NCBI RefSeq assembly: GCF_032854445.1
Contig: NC_088302.1
Location: forward strand, 41,792,191 to 41,856,190
Direction: 5' to 3'
Length of the DNA: 64,000 nt
From: Liolophura sinensis
Lineage: Eukaryota; Mollusca; Polyplacophora; Chitonida; Chitonidae
Shown: positions 25,059-35,677 of the stretch, piece after piece
How positions within the stretch are numbered: the first letter of the stretch is position 1
How the letters are laid out: each line of letters begins with the position of its first letter
Program-made: the position numbers and the translations under genes
Notes under the pieces: generated by a model
What the model was told of the DNA's origin: nothing
Databases searched by the model: none
Seen by the model: the letters and a program-made list of their open reading frames with translations, nothing else

Positions 25059-27925
25059 TCACTTCCAACATTTCATGGAACTTAGGGTGTTTTTGAAGGC
25101 GGCTCGGAATTGTTGGTTTGTTAGTCCGTAGATCACCCAGTTGAGACTGGTGCTTACGTAAGCTATCGCGATGGTCAACAAATATACTTCCTGCCCGAGA
25201 GAGTCCGTTTTGTCGATGATGGTAACAACTGTGTATGGAATCATACATACGTACAGACTGATGACTATTACCAGTAAAGTGTGGGCCAGCTTGATCGAGT
25301 CTGACTGCCGAGCTTGACTGATCAGCCGATGGCTTCTGACAAAGCAAAAGATAGCCGAATATGATACAGTAACGGCCAGGAAAGCCAACAGAGCGAATAT
25401 TTTAAGAATCACGGAATTAGCATGACGATCGTAAAAACATTGTTCCACTTTGAAATCAAAGCCATGTCCGCGGCTGTGTAATTTGACCAGATAGAGGACG
25501 TCACAGAGGATAGCAATTGTCCAGACAGCAGCGATCAGGACACTGGTGGACAGCCTGGTGAACAGTTTGTCACAGAAGGCTGAGAAACAAATGTGGACGA
25601 ATCTGTAAAAGCTGACAAGAGCTACTCCAGCGATAGAGGCCAGCCCACAGACTACCACAAACCCGGCAACCACCTCACACAGGACCGGATGGTCGTCATA
25701 AAACACTCTTCCCAGGATGGCACCTGAGTGGGAAGAGAAAAAAGGCGCACAGAGTTTAAAACCCTATGTAAAATTATCGAACAACTTTTATCAGAAGTCC
25801 TTTCACTGGAAAGCATTCAACCGCCCATAAACATGACCATAAAAGTAAAATATTCTTTATAAAGACGTAAAACACCAGTCAAAAGAGGAAATAAATAAAC
25901 CATGTAGATATTATCAAATAAATTGCCAGTTAAGGAAATAAATGTGTCGTCCAGAAATTGAAAACGTACAACAGTCGATATTTTCGATCTGAATTCCAAT
26001 GGTCCGCTCATGCACTATAAACTACATTGTAAACATGAATGCGGCTGGTGGAAACTTCTGCTATCTGTAGTTTGCTGTAAAGGCCTACCGATATTTTTCT
26101 TCAGAATAAGGTATCGGTATAGGTCCTTGAAAGGAACATCTTAGCTTAAAGTTTTTTGTTCATTTTTGTTTTTTACATTGATTTCCAGCTTTCTCAGGTG
26201 CAAATTAATCCGAAGAACTCTTTGCCATATGGACAATATCTGAAACCGAATGCTCAATGACAAACTTAATATTACCATCGTGTAAATATGTAAATCAAAC
26301 ATGGAGAAAGGGCACAGCTCAGGAAAAGACACCTTAAGAATTGTAAATTTCATATTAGAACTAAAATAATTCAAAAATCAATGCAATGCCTAAACTTGAC
26401 ATTGGACGTTTTCTACCGAAGAACTTTAAAATAAAAGAAAGCTGAAATATGAAATAAGGATCATCAAACAGACAACTGAACACTATGGTAGAAATACTTT
26501 CATTAATTTTTTCCGATTTTTTGTAACAGTGTTGAAATGCAATCAAATAAATGAATACTGTGGTGGGCTTTAAGAGCCGTATGCAGGAACTGTGACGTCA
26601 CATCACCTTTTATTCCTGATCTTCACCGGAAGGAAATTTTTACTCATGGGTGAAAACAGTTATTCCAACATTCAGTGTCTGATTAGAGTAGGAAATACTT
26701 CACGTGACGTCAGAGTTCTAAACTCTGACAGTATGGTCCATAGCAGCCACCTTAGAATTCAAATGTTTGAACGCCTTTAACTCTTTTCACAAAAATCTAA
26801 AAAATTAAATGAAAGTATATTTATGCATAAATTTAAGTGGTCTATTTAGTGATGCCTACTTTTGTTTTTAGAGGTCTTTTCTTTTAAAATGCATAGTTAA
26901 CTCATATTAATCAGATCTCCATGCGACCCACCTGTAACAGCGGAACTGTCCAACACAGTACACACAAGGAGATCAGCCACAGCCAGATTCAAGATAAACA
27001 TGTTCCCAATGGTCCGAATTTTCTGACAACCAAAGCAAAAGGAAAGAAATGGTGTAAACCTTGGCAGTGAAGCTTACATGCTTGACCGAGAAACTAGAAC
27101 ATCCGCCAAATAATTGAGGGACCTCAGAAAAACGTTGTGTGTGCAGTACGAAGAGTATCGGCACACACAGTTTTTGATCTTATGGTGTCTTACTATTTTG
27201 CATTCACTTAGAGGGCGCCAATACATGATTTTTTGATTTATTTACATATTTATTTATTTCAGGCTTTACGTCATGTTCAAGAGTATTTGACTAATACGAC
27301 GGCGGCCTACATGGTGGGTGAACAGGTAGCAGAACCCGGAGGCAAACCACGACCATTCTGAGGTATAGCTGGCAGATTTTCCCACGAACGACAGCACGTG
27401 AACCGCAGAGGAAACCAATGTGAGCTGGACTTGAACTCACAGCGCTCACGTGTTCAATACCTAGAAGAGGGTCCTGCAAAAACGCCGATTCAGCAATATC
27501 GATTGTAGCGGAATGACTCCTTATCTGTGTTTATTGACTTATTTCATTGGTGGTTTACGCTGTATTCAAGAACATTTCACTTATATGACGGCGGCCAGTA
27601 TTATGGTGGGAGGAAATCGGGTAAACCCACGACCATCCGCGTGTTGCTGACAGACCTTCTCACGTCCGACTGGAGAGGAAGCCATCATGAGCTGCGCTTG
27701 AACTCACAGCGATTGGTGAGATGCTTCTGGGACACTGTGTGCTTTGCTAGCACGCTATCTTACCTTTGTAGCCAAGATCGAGACGATCAGCAGTATGTTC
27801 CCTAACGTTCCACAAACACAGCACACGATGAGGATTGTGATATACGCGATTGCCAATGGCGGATTTTTCTGCAGCAGAGGAACATCGGTGTGGTTAACGC
27901 GCATACCAAACGTTGTCAAATTCAT
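25059..27925 (-). CDS. Melatonin-receptor-like rhodopsin-family GPCR B, 3 exons, 305 aa
   Basis: Exon 1 is 27925-27764 (54 codons), exon 2 is 27022-26932 and exon 3 is 25723-25059. Lengths (162, 91, 665 nt), phases and splice sites are the same as in receptor A, giving another 305-residue protein. Exon 2 differs from A by one visible residue (VCTVLD for VCSVLD). Exon 3 has YRFVHICFSAFCDKLFT at the DRY region, VEQCFYDRH in the second outer loop, MIPY in TM6 and SLNWVIYGLTNQQFRAAF in TM7. The third cytoplasmic loop is short. Intron 2 contains a MITE (26450-26860), and intron 1 contains two minus-strand SINEs (27230-27475, 27530-27745). Near-identity of exon 3 with A suggests recent duplication or gene conversion. 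Function beyond a class A receptor is inferred from family only. Confidence 0.88.
25820..25905 (+). repeat. SINE family 1, 3' fragment
   Basis: Degraded core (aaatattctttataaagacg, then acaccagtcaaa) with an AAATAAATAAA tail, in intron 2 of receptor B. Confidence 0.6.
26450..26860. mobile_element. MITE with terminal inverted repeats of about 100 bp (copy 1)
   Basis: The left end (agacaactgaacactatggt ... gaaatactttc ... gtggtgggcttta) is the approximate reverse complement of the right end (tagcagccaccttagaattc ... tgaaagtatatttatgc). The whole element is the inverse of the one at 29355-29785. No transposase is encoded. It lies in intron 2 of receptor B and is absent from receptor A. Confidence 0.75.
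27230..27475 (-). repeat. SINE family 1, minus strand
   Basis: Starts with the complement of the A/T tail and 'caggctttacgtcatgttca' and runs to 'gagctggacttgaactcaca', the complement of the B-box region. Diverged copy. Confidence 0.8.
27530..27745 (-). repeat. SINE family 1, minus strand
   Basis: The complement of the core (ctgtattcaagaacatttca) leads to the complement of the B box (gcgcttgaactcacagcgat). Placed in tandem with the preceding copy in intron 1 of receptor B, just before exon 1. Confidence 0.85.
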
Positions 27926-27934
27926 TGTACTCTA

Positions 27935-28175
27935 TCATCCAGTTACACCTGCATCGCAGCCTATCAACCAATTACTTTTGCATTGCAGCCTATGATCCAG
28001 TTACATTTGCGTTGCAGCCTATCATCCAGTTACGTTTGCAATGCAGCCAATCATTCAGTTACATTTGCATTGCAGCCTATCATCCAGTTACATTTGCATT
28101 GCAGCCTATCATCCAGTTACGCTTGCATTGCAGTCTATCATACAATTACGTTTACATTACACTCTATCCCCCAGG
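27935..28175. repeat. 29-bp tandem repeat, about 8 copies, upstream of receptor B
   Basis: Unit close to 'cctatcatccagttacattt' plus 'gcattgcag', period 29 bp. It starts only about 10 bp upstream of the ATG of receptor B, so it lies in the 5' untranslated region or promoter. A degenerate trace (cagcctatcatccag) is present at the same place in copies A and C. Confidence 0.85.
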
Positions 28176-28179
28176 TGTA

Positions 28180-29350
28180 TCTTCGCTTATCACCCAGATG
28201 CGTTTGCAAACATTCTGCAAACGCTCCACGCCTCTATTAAAATCGTTGGTTCGAGATGTTGTATACTTGTTGAGCTACATACAGCAAAGGCTTCAATGTC
28301 TGTGCGTGTAAAGATGTAAATCTGACAAGTTACCTAGAGGCGTGGAAAATATCTAGCCAATACCGATATGTTGTGTGATGAGTGATGTCTTCACATTGTG
28401 AACCGACCTTATCTTCAAATTATAGATTTTTTAAATCAAACCAGTTTAATGTGTTTATAATTAGTCTGGGAATCTGTCCAGAGGAGAGATTAGACACCAG
28501 GAAACGTGTTAACATCAACCAGGTTTCATATTTTGAATTAAATTTCTACATTTAGGTCAGTCGCTCTCAGTTGTGGGTGTGTACAAATTCCCTGAAATTT
28601 GTAAACAAATGTTTGTTACTGTCGATGTGTGAAGCATAACGTAAACCTAGTATACCAAGAATAACAAACGTTTCATGACCTTCTAGTCTTGCATAATTTG
28701 AATCATTAGAAGGTCATTACACATTTATTGACCATCATCACTCCTTGATTTCGGGGGACCAACGGTGTCAACTTTTCTAAACCATCAGAAGTATACTGGA
28801 ATATTTTTGGAGTAAGCCTATAAAAAGTCCAAACTGGTATTTCTCTCCCACAGGAACAACATTTATATCTCTGAGCTATCGGTATGTTATGTAAACCCTA
28901 GAACAGGTAATGAATGAACATTCTCAGAATAAGGTATAGCGAATGGGTTAGTCCACCTCTGTGACAATCGAAAGTTTTTCTTGAAGCTTTCCTTCAAGAA
29001 TACCTTTCCTCCATTTTTTTTTTTTTTTTTTTTTTTGTCTTAAAAAATGTATTCATCATTCGATATGTCAGACAGTCTGACTTTCTGACCGGTTTTTCCT
29101 GGTATAGTCTCGGTGTTTGGATCTAATATATCGGTAGCCATGCAAGACAACAAATGCACAGAATCATATATATCTCCAGATTTCGCAAAAACTGGAATCA
29201 CGCTTTGCATGAATGTCACGCTCTCCATTAACATTTATCAATGATACCAGTGGCTACGCGCATCACGATCTTACTTGGCACCAAACAGCCTTGGATAACC
29301 AAAATGAGATATATGCAGGCTGATCCTATAGGAAAAGACCTCTAAAAGTC
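28180..29350. other. Intergenic, nothing recognised
   Basis: A run of T at about 29015-29036 is the only marked feature. Confidence 0.45.
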
Positions 29351-29354
29351 GAAG

Positions 29355-29785
29355 CAGGCATCATTAAATAGGCCACTTAAAACCGGCATAAATGCACTTC
29401 CATTTCTTTTTTTACATTTTTGTCAAAAGAGTTGAAGGCGCTCAAACATTTGAATTCTAAGGTGGGCTTTATGGAAAATACTATCAGAGCTTAGGAACTC
29501 TGACGTCGAAGGAAGTTCATCCAACTCTTATCACGACACTGAATGTTGGAATAACTCTTTTTTATTTGAATTAAAAATTACTGAAATAATGATCCTAAAA
29601 ATTTCAATCTTCTGGTGAAGATCACGAAAAAAGTTGATGTGACATCAGTTCCCAGATACCGTCAACATGGCCCATAAAGCTCACCATAGTATTCAAACAT
29701 TTGAGTGTCTTTCCAAAAAATCTGAAAAATAAATGAAAGTATTTTTACGCACAGTTTTCAGTTGTCTGTATGATACACCTTACCA
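29355..29785. mobile_element. MITE with terminal inverted repeats of about 100 bp (copy 2)
   Basis: The left end (aggccacttaaaaccggcat ... ggcgctcaaacatttgaatt) mirrors the right end (attcaaacatttgagtgtct ... aaatgaaagtatttttacgc). Internal sequence such as 'gaatgttggaataactc' is found in reverse at about 26655-26680 in copy 1. Confidence 0.78.
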
Positions 29786-29819
29786 CATAGCTTAGTTTTC
29801 TTTTACTTTAAGGCAAGCT

Positions 29820-30240
29820 ATCAATCCTTGGTAACCAGATGTAGTAGGAGATACAGGAAGGCTGATCTAAGGGGAACCTTCCAACCCTGGGTAACCAGCA
29901 GGAGATACATCCAGCCTGATGGGAAGGAAACATTTCAACCCAGGATAACGAACTGGAGATACATGAACACTGATCTGAAGGAAACCTTCCAACCCTGGGT
30001 AACCAGCAGGAGATACATCCAGCCTGATGGGAAGGAAACATTTCAACCCAGGATAACGAACTGGAGATACATGAACACTGATCTGAAGGAAACCTTTCAA
30101 CACTGGGTAACCAGCAGGAGATACATCCAACGAGATCTTAAGGAAACCTTTCGATTCATGATAACCAACAGGAGATACATCCAACCTGATCTGAAGGAAA
30201 CTTTTCAACGCAGGAAAACCAACAGAAGACAGATGTTAGG
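29820..30240. repeat. 54-bp minisatellite, about 8 units, open in both directions
   Basis: Units alternate between 'accctgggtaaccagcagga' and 'cccaggataacgaactgga' versions, giving a 108-bp higher-order pattern. Because 54 is a multiple of three, long frames stay open. The plus strand at 29828-30274 repeats ETFQPWVTSRRYIQPDGK/ETFQPRITNWRYMNTDLK, and the minus strand at 30208-29867 repeats GFLQISVHVSPVRYPGLK. I see no supporting splice sites or family match, so I treat both frames as by-products of the repeat. Confidence 0.85.
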
Positions 30241-30493
30241 TTTAACCCGAGCTAATATTTTATCAGGATTTTAAGACATTTTGAGAATTTTCATACCTTA
30301 CTATGTGTGATTTTATCATTATTTCTAGCTTAAATAAAGACGAAGCACAAATACAAATTCAATCACACAGGTAAACTTTACTGAACTATTTGCTGCTTGA
30401 TCACAAAATTAGACACATAAAACAATATGCCTCATATCCAGAATCTGTGGTTTATGATCTAGGAATTTATTCTCTGACGGATGATTCAGCTAA

Positions 30494-30762
30494 AAATTCC
30501 ACATTACCATCTATTATCATCGGGATATATATGTATACTGCCTGAATTGCCTGGATATAACAATTCCACATTACCATCTATTATCATCAGGATATATATG
30601 TATACTGCCTGAATTGCCTGGATATAACAATTCCACATTACCATCTATTATCATCAGGATATATATGTATACTGCCTGAATTGCCTGGATATAACAATTC
30701 CACATTACCATCTATTATCATCAGGATATATATGTATACTGCCTGAATTGCCTGGATATAAC
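30494..30762. repeat. 67-bp tandem repeat, 4 copies
   Basis: Near-identical units start at 30494, 30561, 30628 and 30695, each running 'aattccacattaccatctat' to 'gcctgaattgcctggatata'. Confidence 0.97.
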
Positions 30763-31041
30763 ATTCGTGAAATGTGATGTCTCTTCTGATGTTATGGCAT
30801 GGCCTTATAAATAAAAGTGCATAAAAGCTTCCCACCTTTCTTCTTATGGTAAAAAAATGGCTTAAACTAGTCCATAAATCTCTGGTAATACAACAGGTAA
30901 AAGGGATTCTCAGCATTTTTCTTTCAAATGAATGTACCCTGTGGACAGTAGGTACACATCTATATTAAAATATATTTGTAAAATCACAATATATACATTT
31001 GTAATGTTCACAGAATATGTCATGTATTCAAGAACATGTCC

Positions 31042-33919
31042 CTAATCTTCAAATTCCTTCCTTTCCAATTCTTTTATTTTCCCGGCAATGTTATCATAAT
31101 ACTTTAAATGTATCAATAATTTCCTTGCTTCTGAGATGTCCCCTTTGTCAAAAGCCATGGATATATCAGTTGTAAGTCTTTGTAAGACTTGCTGATTGCG
31201 TTTCCTGATTGCATTGACTTTCTCCATGGAATCTGTTTCTGCCAGATCTTCGTTAATCTCCATGATTTCCATGAGGAAGTCTGGATCCAGATTTGTGTTA
31301 TCTGTTGTCTCATCAATCGGATCTCCGCTAAGCTCTAGCAGGTAAAGACCTCGCGATAATGGCTTGATCAGTGTTGTGTATGCCTTGTTCACTTGGCTGG
31401 ACTGATCAGCCGAATACTGCTGCTCTGTCTGCAAAACATAGACAAATACACCAAGTTACATGAATGTACTGACCGGTAGTGAAAACATTAATCACCTGCA
31501 CAAACTTCCCGATACACAATAGATGAGTGTGTCTGTGTAGGAGATGTGTGGCAGAGGTGAACTTTTCTAGTCTGACAACTATTTCAAAGTGTTTTTTCCA
31601 GTTCAGCAAAACATGTATATAGGTTATCATAATGACAAAATCTCTGGAAACACTACTTCTTTATACATTTATTTATTTATTTGGTGTTTTATGGCGCACT
31701 CAAGAATATTTCATTTATACAATGATGACTGGTATTATGATGGGGGGAAATACTTTGTTATATAGACTAAAACATTGTTACATTGTAATTTTTTTACACC
31801 ACAATCTAAATATTTCTAAACATGCTAAAAAAACTATCTGTTACATTATCTACTGGTTTAGTATAATTTTGCATTACCAAGAATTAGCTAGCAATACAAG
31901 GGAGATAACTTGGCAGTGTACATTTAGATAACAAATATTAATCACTAAAATAAATTGCCTACAGCAGAAAAAAAAAATGCTAGTGTCTAGGTTGAAAAAA
32001 AAAGTCCTTTCAATGTAGCACAAGTAAATCTGCAACTGTTTGATTTGGTATCAGAACAAGTTGTCCTAATATTAAGATATACTGGTAGAATACTAGAGTA
32101 CATACATGTACCGACAGCTAATATCTCCCGATACGTTCTGGATAAAAATGCCTTCCCTAGAGTTCCCTCGAGTTCATTTACCTGTGCTCTCTGAAGTTGA
32201 AGACAATTTATAGAGTCAGAGGCTATAAGCTGCTCTAATTCTTTCTTCACAAAATTGGCAGCCTGTGGTAAACTCATGCACATTCTGGCATGTCAGTGCA
32301 CTATTGGATCTATTGAGCCAAACATCTTTGGCAACTCAGCTAGGCAAATTAAAGAGTAGCACAAGATAGATGATCTCATCTTAGGTAGAGCTCAACCCCA
32401 GCCCTATTTAACTGCATGGCAAAAATGTCACTGGCTTTTACAGTACAATGTCGTTCTTATATCTGGTATACACTGATGCCCTCTCATCTAATGTGTAGAC
32501 ATACCAAAGCCTATGATAATACATTACTAGGCTAAACCATATTTGCAATGTTATCCAGCTGTTAAAATATTTGAATCGAACATGTCTACACATCAGATGA
32601 CATAGGAGTCATCTAGATGACATTCAACGTAACACTGAGTCCATCGCCACCTCTCAAACAAATCGCCACATATCAGCACACTCCAACTCGATGGAGCCGA
32701 TCTCAATGAGATCACGGCACCCAAACTTACCTGCACTAAATATACAAGCTCTTTTTTATGCCTTTTTGGATTGAAGTTGTTCTTGCAGACGGTGATTGAA
32801 ATATAATCATGTTCTTGAGGATTTCAATACCAAAACTAAGTTGCATTTCAATCCCGGAAGTAGGCCACCTGACACTTCAAAATAGCTGTCAATGGCGAGG
32901 TACTTGGTACCGCCGAAGTTCTTGCAGTCAATGTGACCACCATGCGCTGAGTTAATTAGTTTCGTTGGTGAGGATCGTAACTTAAAGGATATTATTAGAG
33001 ATTCCACCATAAAATTACATATAAATAAGCAGAGTAGGTGAGCTAGATTGCCATTAGTGGGAAGGAGGTAGGAGTTGGAAATCTGTGTTTTCTGGAGAGG
33101 TGTTGATGAACTCAGTGTTACAATGCATGTCAGAATTTTAAAATAGCACACTGTGTCCATCTAAATGGACTGAGGAAAGTAGTATAGGGGCTAACAAACA
33201 TAAAGTCGGGTTGGGGTTGTAAATGTTGGGGTCATTTAGCTTTTCCTCTTAGAATTAAAAAAAACATGCGACCGAGCGCTACATAAGGTCGCTTGAGCAG
33301 TTCAAAAAGGGAGCTGAGTGTGGACTATGAAACAACCAGACGATGAAACAATAAACCCAAGACAACCCTGGGTTATTGACACTCGCTGTCATACAGTATA
33401 TCTCACCTCTGACTTTTGAGTAAATTTATCAGGATGAAGTTGGCGTTGTAAATCTTTAAATTTTTGAGACAAACTTTCTTCATTCAAGTTAAAGCTTTTT
33501 TCCAGATTGAACAACTGAAAGTGATCCATGTTAGGTCTTGGTGCCATTATCACTCCACATTTGCAGAAGAAAATCTCATCACTGGGGTGTATTGTATTTC
33601 CACATTTCCAACATGATGGGCTAGATGACGCTGCGTCGCTATGTATATCTGCAGCAGATGACAACCCTGGCGTCATGGGACCAGAGAGAAACACTTCTGC
33701 AGCAGACCACAAAGGAGAGTTCAAACGCTCAGGTCTGCGTCTAGTTACAGTCAGACTGTTTGAGAATGAGTTATTTATTCTTTGTCCCCAAGACGCAATG
33801 CATGCTGCTGAAATCCGTTTTCTTGGTATTGGTGAACTCCCTAGTCGATCGAATACTGTCACAAAACCTTCAACCCTCAGCATCGTTTGACATCCCTTGA
33901 TCACCTTGGGCGCCGCCAT
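31042..33919 (-). CDS. HSCB: Iron-sulfur cluster co-chaperone HscB, mitochondrial, 2 exons, 299 aa
   Basis: Exon 1 is 33919-33407 (171 codons, donor GAG|GTGAGA) and exon 2 is 31428-31042 (acceptor TTGCAG, 128 codons plus stop). HscB is the J-protein that brings the ISCU scaffold to the mitochondrial Hsp70 for Fe-S cluster transfer. The sequence shows, in order, a basic presumed targeting leader, a CWKCG...CKCG zinc-binding pair, and a J domain with the HPD motif (QLHPDKFTQKSE). The NKAYTTLIKPLSRGLYLLEL helix and the C-terminal domain (FLMEIMEINEDLAE, then LLIHLKYYDNIAGKIKELE) follow. The start at 33919 (MAAPKVIKG) has A at -3 and G at +4. A later Met (MLRVEG) is possible. The leader before the zinc site is longer than in vertebrate HSCB. 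The single intron holds a SINE fragment, a MITE and a possible alternative first exon. Confidence 0.93.
31660..31750 (-). repeat. SINE family 1, tail and core only
   Basis: Complement of the A/T tail followed by 'ttggtgttttatggcgcact' and 'caagaatatttc'. It stops after about 90 bp, in the HSCB intron. Confidence 0.75.
32182..32283 (-). other. Possible alternative first exon in the HSCB intron
   Basis: A 34-codon open stretch begins with ATG at 32283 (or 32277) and includes FVKKELEQLIASDSINCLQL. It ends in CAG followed by a donor-like GTAAAT at 32181. Its phase 0 end would join the phase 0 start of HSCB exon 2 and give a J-domain-less product. No outside evidence; it may be chance. Confidence 0.3.
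32600..33175. mobile_element. MITE of about 570 bp with inverted termini (copy 1)
   Basis: Homologous in the same orientation to 61630-62215. Shared blocks include 'cccaaacttacctgcac', 'cttttttatgcctttttgga' and 'agtcaatgtgaccacca'. The ends are inverted copies of each other (caacgtaacactgagtccat and actcagtgttacaatgcatg). It lies in the HSCB intron and encodes no transposase. Confidence 0.8.
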
Positions 33920-35677
33920 TTTTGAAGTCACGTGATAATTTCGTTATCGTTTATTTTTGCTTTGCAAAAGCCGTGATTCGGTCCGGTTACTAATAGAACC
34001 TCTTTGCGGCGCAAAAAGAATTTATTCTAACAAAAACTACAGGACTAAAACTCTCAAACAATGCCAAAACAATTTTTTGAAATCGAAAGTCACGCAAATT
34101 TTCGCGAGAATCCAATAGGGGGCGCTGTACAACCCTTTAGGCGGCGTGTTTGGTAAGTGACAATAAATTTTATAGATTGAGAACAGAGAATATCCATCCC
34201 TGTTTCGTGAATAATTTTGTTCTGCAACATGTGCTTTACAAGCCGAAACATGTCTTGTTGCTGCCATTATTACAACATCTTAGTGAAACGTAAGTTAGTG
34301 AAACATTTCAAATGTTGATCTGTTGACTGTTGTGCTGTTGTTGTTGCTGTACCGGTACAGATTATTGTCTGGGATAGTTACCCAACTTTCATTTTTTGAC
34401 TATGACAAAACTATTTTTCGAGGATACCTAAATACTGAAGCCATAAATTGTTTGCTCCGTAATGCTGGCTGCAATCGTATATGTTGGATATTCTTAAAAC
34501 GCCTAGGTCTAAAAACACCAGTGAAATAAATAAACAAAATTAAATGCAAAATTTTTCTTGAATGTCATCGTCTGTGATCTAACAGTTAGGTTACGGTGTT
34601 ACAGCACGTCATATATCCCAGCACTTAATGCCTTTCAGCTACTTGAAATAGCACTATCACTTATGAGTGTGTGGTCTTAAAGTGTCGAATCATTAGTCCG
34701 AGGGTCCCCCTAAATTCATATAAAATGTGGAGGGGCCTCTGTGACTGAGTTGGTTAACGCGCTAGCACAGCATAATGACCCAGAAGACTCTCACCAATGT
34801 GGTCGCTGTGAGTTCAAGTCCAGCTCTTGCTGGCTTCCTCTCAGGTCGTAAGTGGGAAGGCCTTGCAGCAACCTGCAGATGGTTGTGGGTTTCCACCGGA
34901 CTCTGCCCGGTTTCCTCCCATCATAATGCTGGCGGCCGTCATTTAAGTGAAATATTCTTGAGTACAGCATAAAACACCAATCAAATAAATAAATAAATAA
35001 ATAAATAAATATAAAATGTGGATCAAATTGCTGCATTTTTGTCTCTGCTGATCCTAGGCTAAGTTGACAGTAACTGTCATGGCTACATATGTTTTTAACA
35101 TGTGTTACCATTGTAGTTATTATCAGTTATGATCTGCTTAATCTTTGTGCGAGCAGTCCTAAGTAGAATGTCATTTCAGACTTCACCAGTGGAAGTTAAT
35201 TTGTAGGCTACCAAACTTTATATGTGTTATCGGTTGTGTTAACATGTGAAAGGATTGTATGTAAAATATATGATAGACCCAGTTGTGGAGGAAATTTGGC
35301 TGGGTACCAGTATGTCTTGTAATTTGTGCTGTGTTTTGTAGATACTTAAAGTACTTTTTGAGTAGTTATAAATAGTTTCTTGAATGGTTAGATCATCTGA
35401 TTTACCAGCTGGCTGCCAAAGATTTCTCAATTTACCTTCAAAATATGCCATACAGAACCACAAATTTACACTTATATCAAGTTTTTTTATTTTTTTTTTA
35501 TTTTATGTTTTTTTTAAAATTAGGCATACTTATGTAGTTGTGACAGGCAATATCTAACTTAGAAAAGCAGTTGTGATGTTTAAAACTTAATATTATCCTT
35601 TTTTTTCATAAGTGAATTGATCTTGACTTCCTTACAACTGATTCAACGTCAATGTCAAGTGGGAGTCAGAATTCAAG
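33920..35677. promoter_or_regulatory. Head-to-head intergenic region between HSCB and LSM6
   Basis: The two divergent genes are separated by about 1.76 kb. The HSCB-proximal part has several CpGs (cgttatcg, ttcggtccgg, ttgcggcgcaaa) unlike the surrounding AT-rich DNA. It probably carries the HSCB start region and perhaps a non-coding first exon of LSM6. A full-length SINE interrupts it at 34731-35011. No TATA box stands out. Confidence 0.45.
34731..35011 (+). repeat. SINE family 1, best-preserved copy
   Basis: Complete from the head (ggggcctctgtgactgagttggttaacgcg) through the B box (GTTCAAGTCC), the body and an (AAAT)n tail. It serves as the reference for the family. Confidence 0.92.

Noticed and set aside
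27890-28319. Three overlapping plus-strand open frames of 92-132 codons
   Set aside because: They read through the 29-bp tandem repeat upstream of receptor B in different frames. There is no family resemblance and no splice support.
33528-33890. Plus-strand open frame of 120 codons
   Set aside because: Lies antisense to HSCB exon 1, whose zinc and J-domain motifs are clearly on the minus strand.
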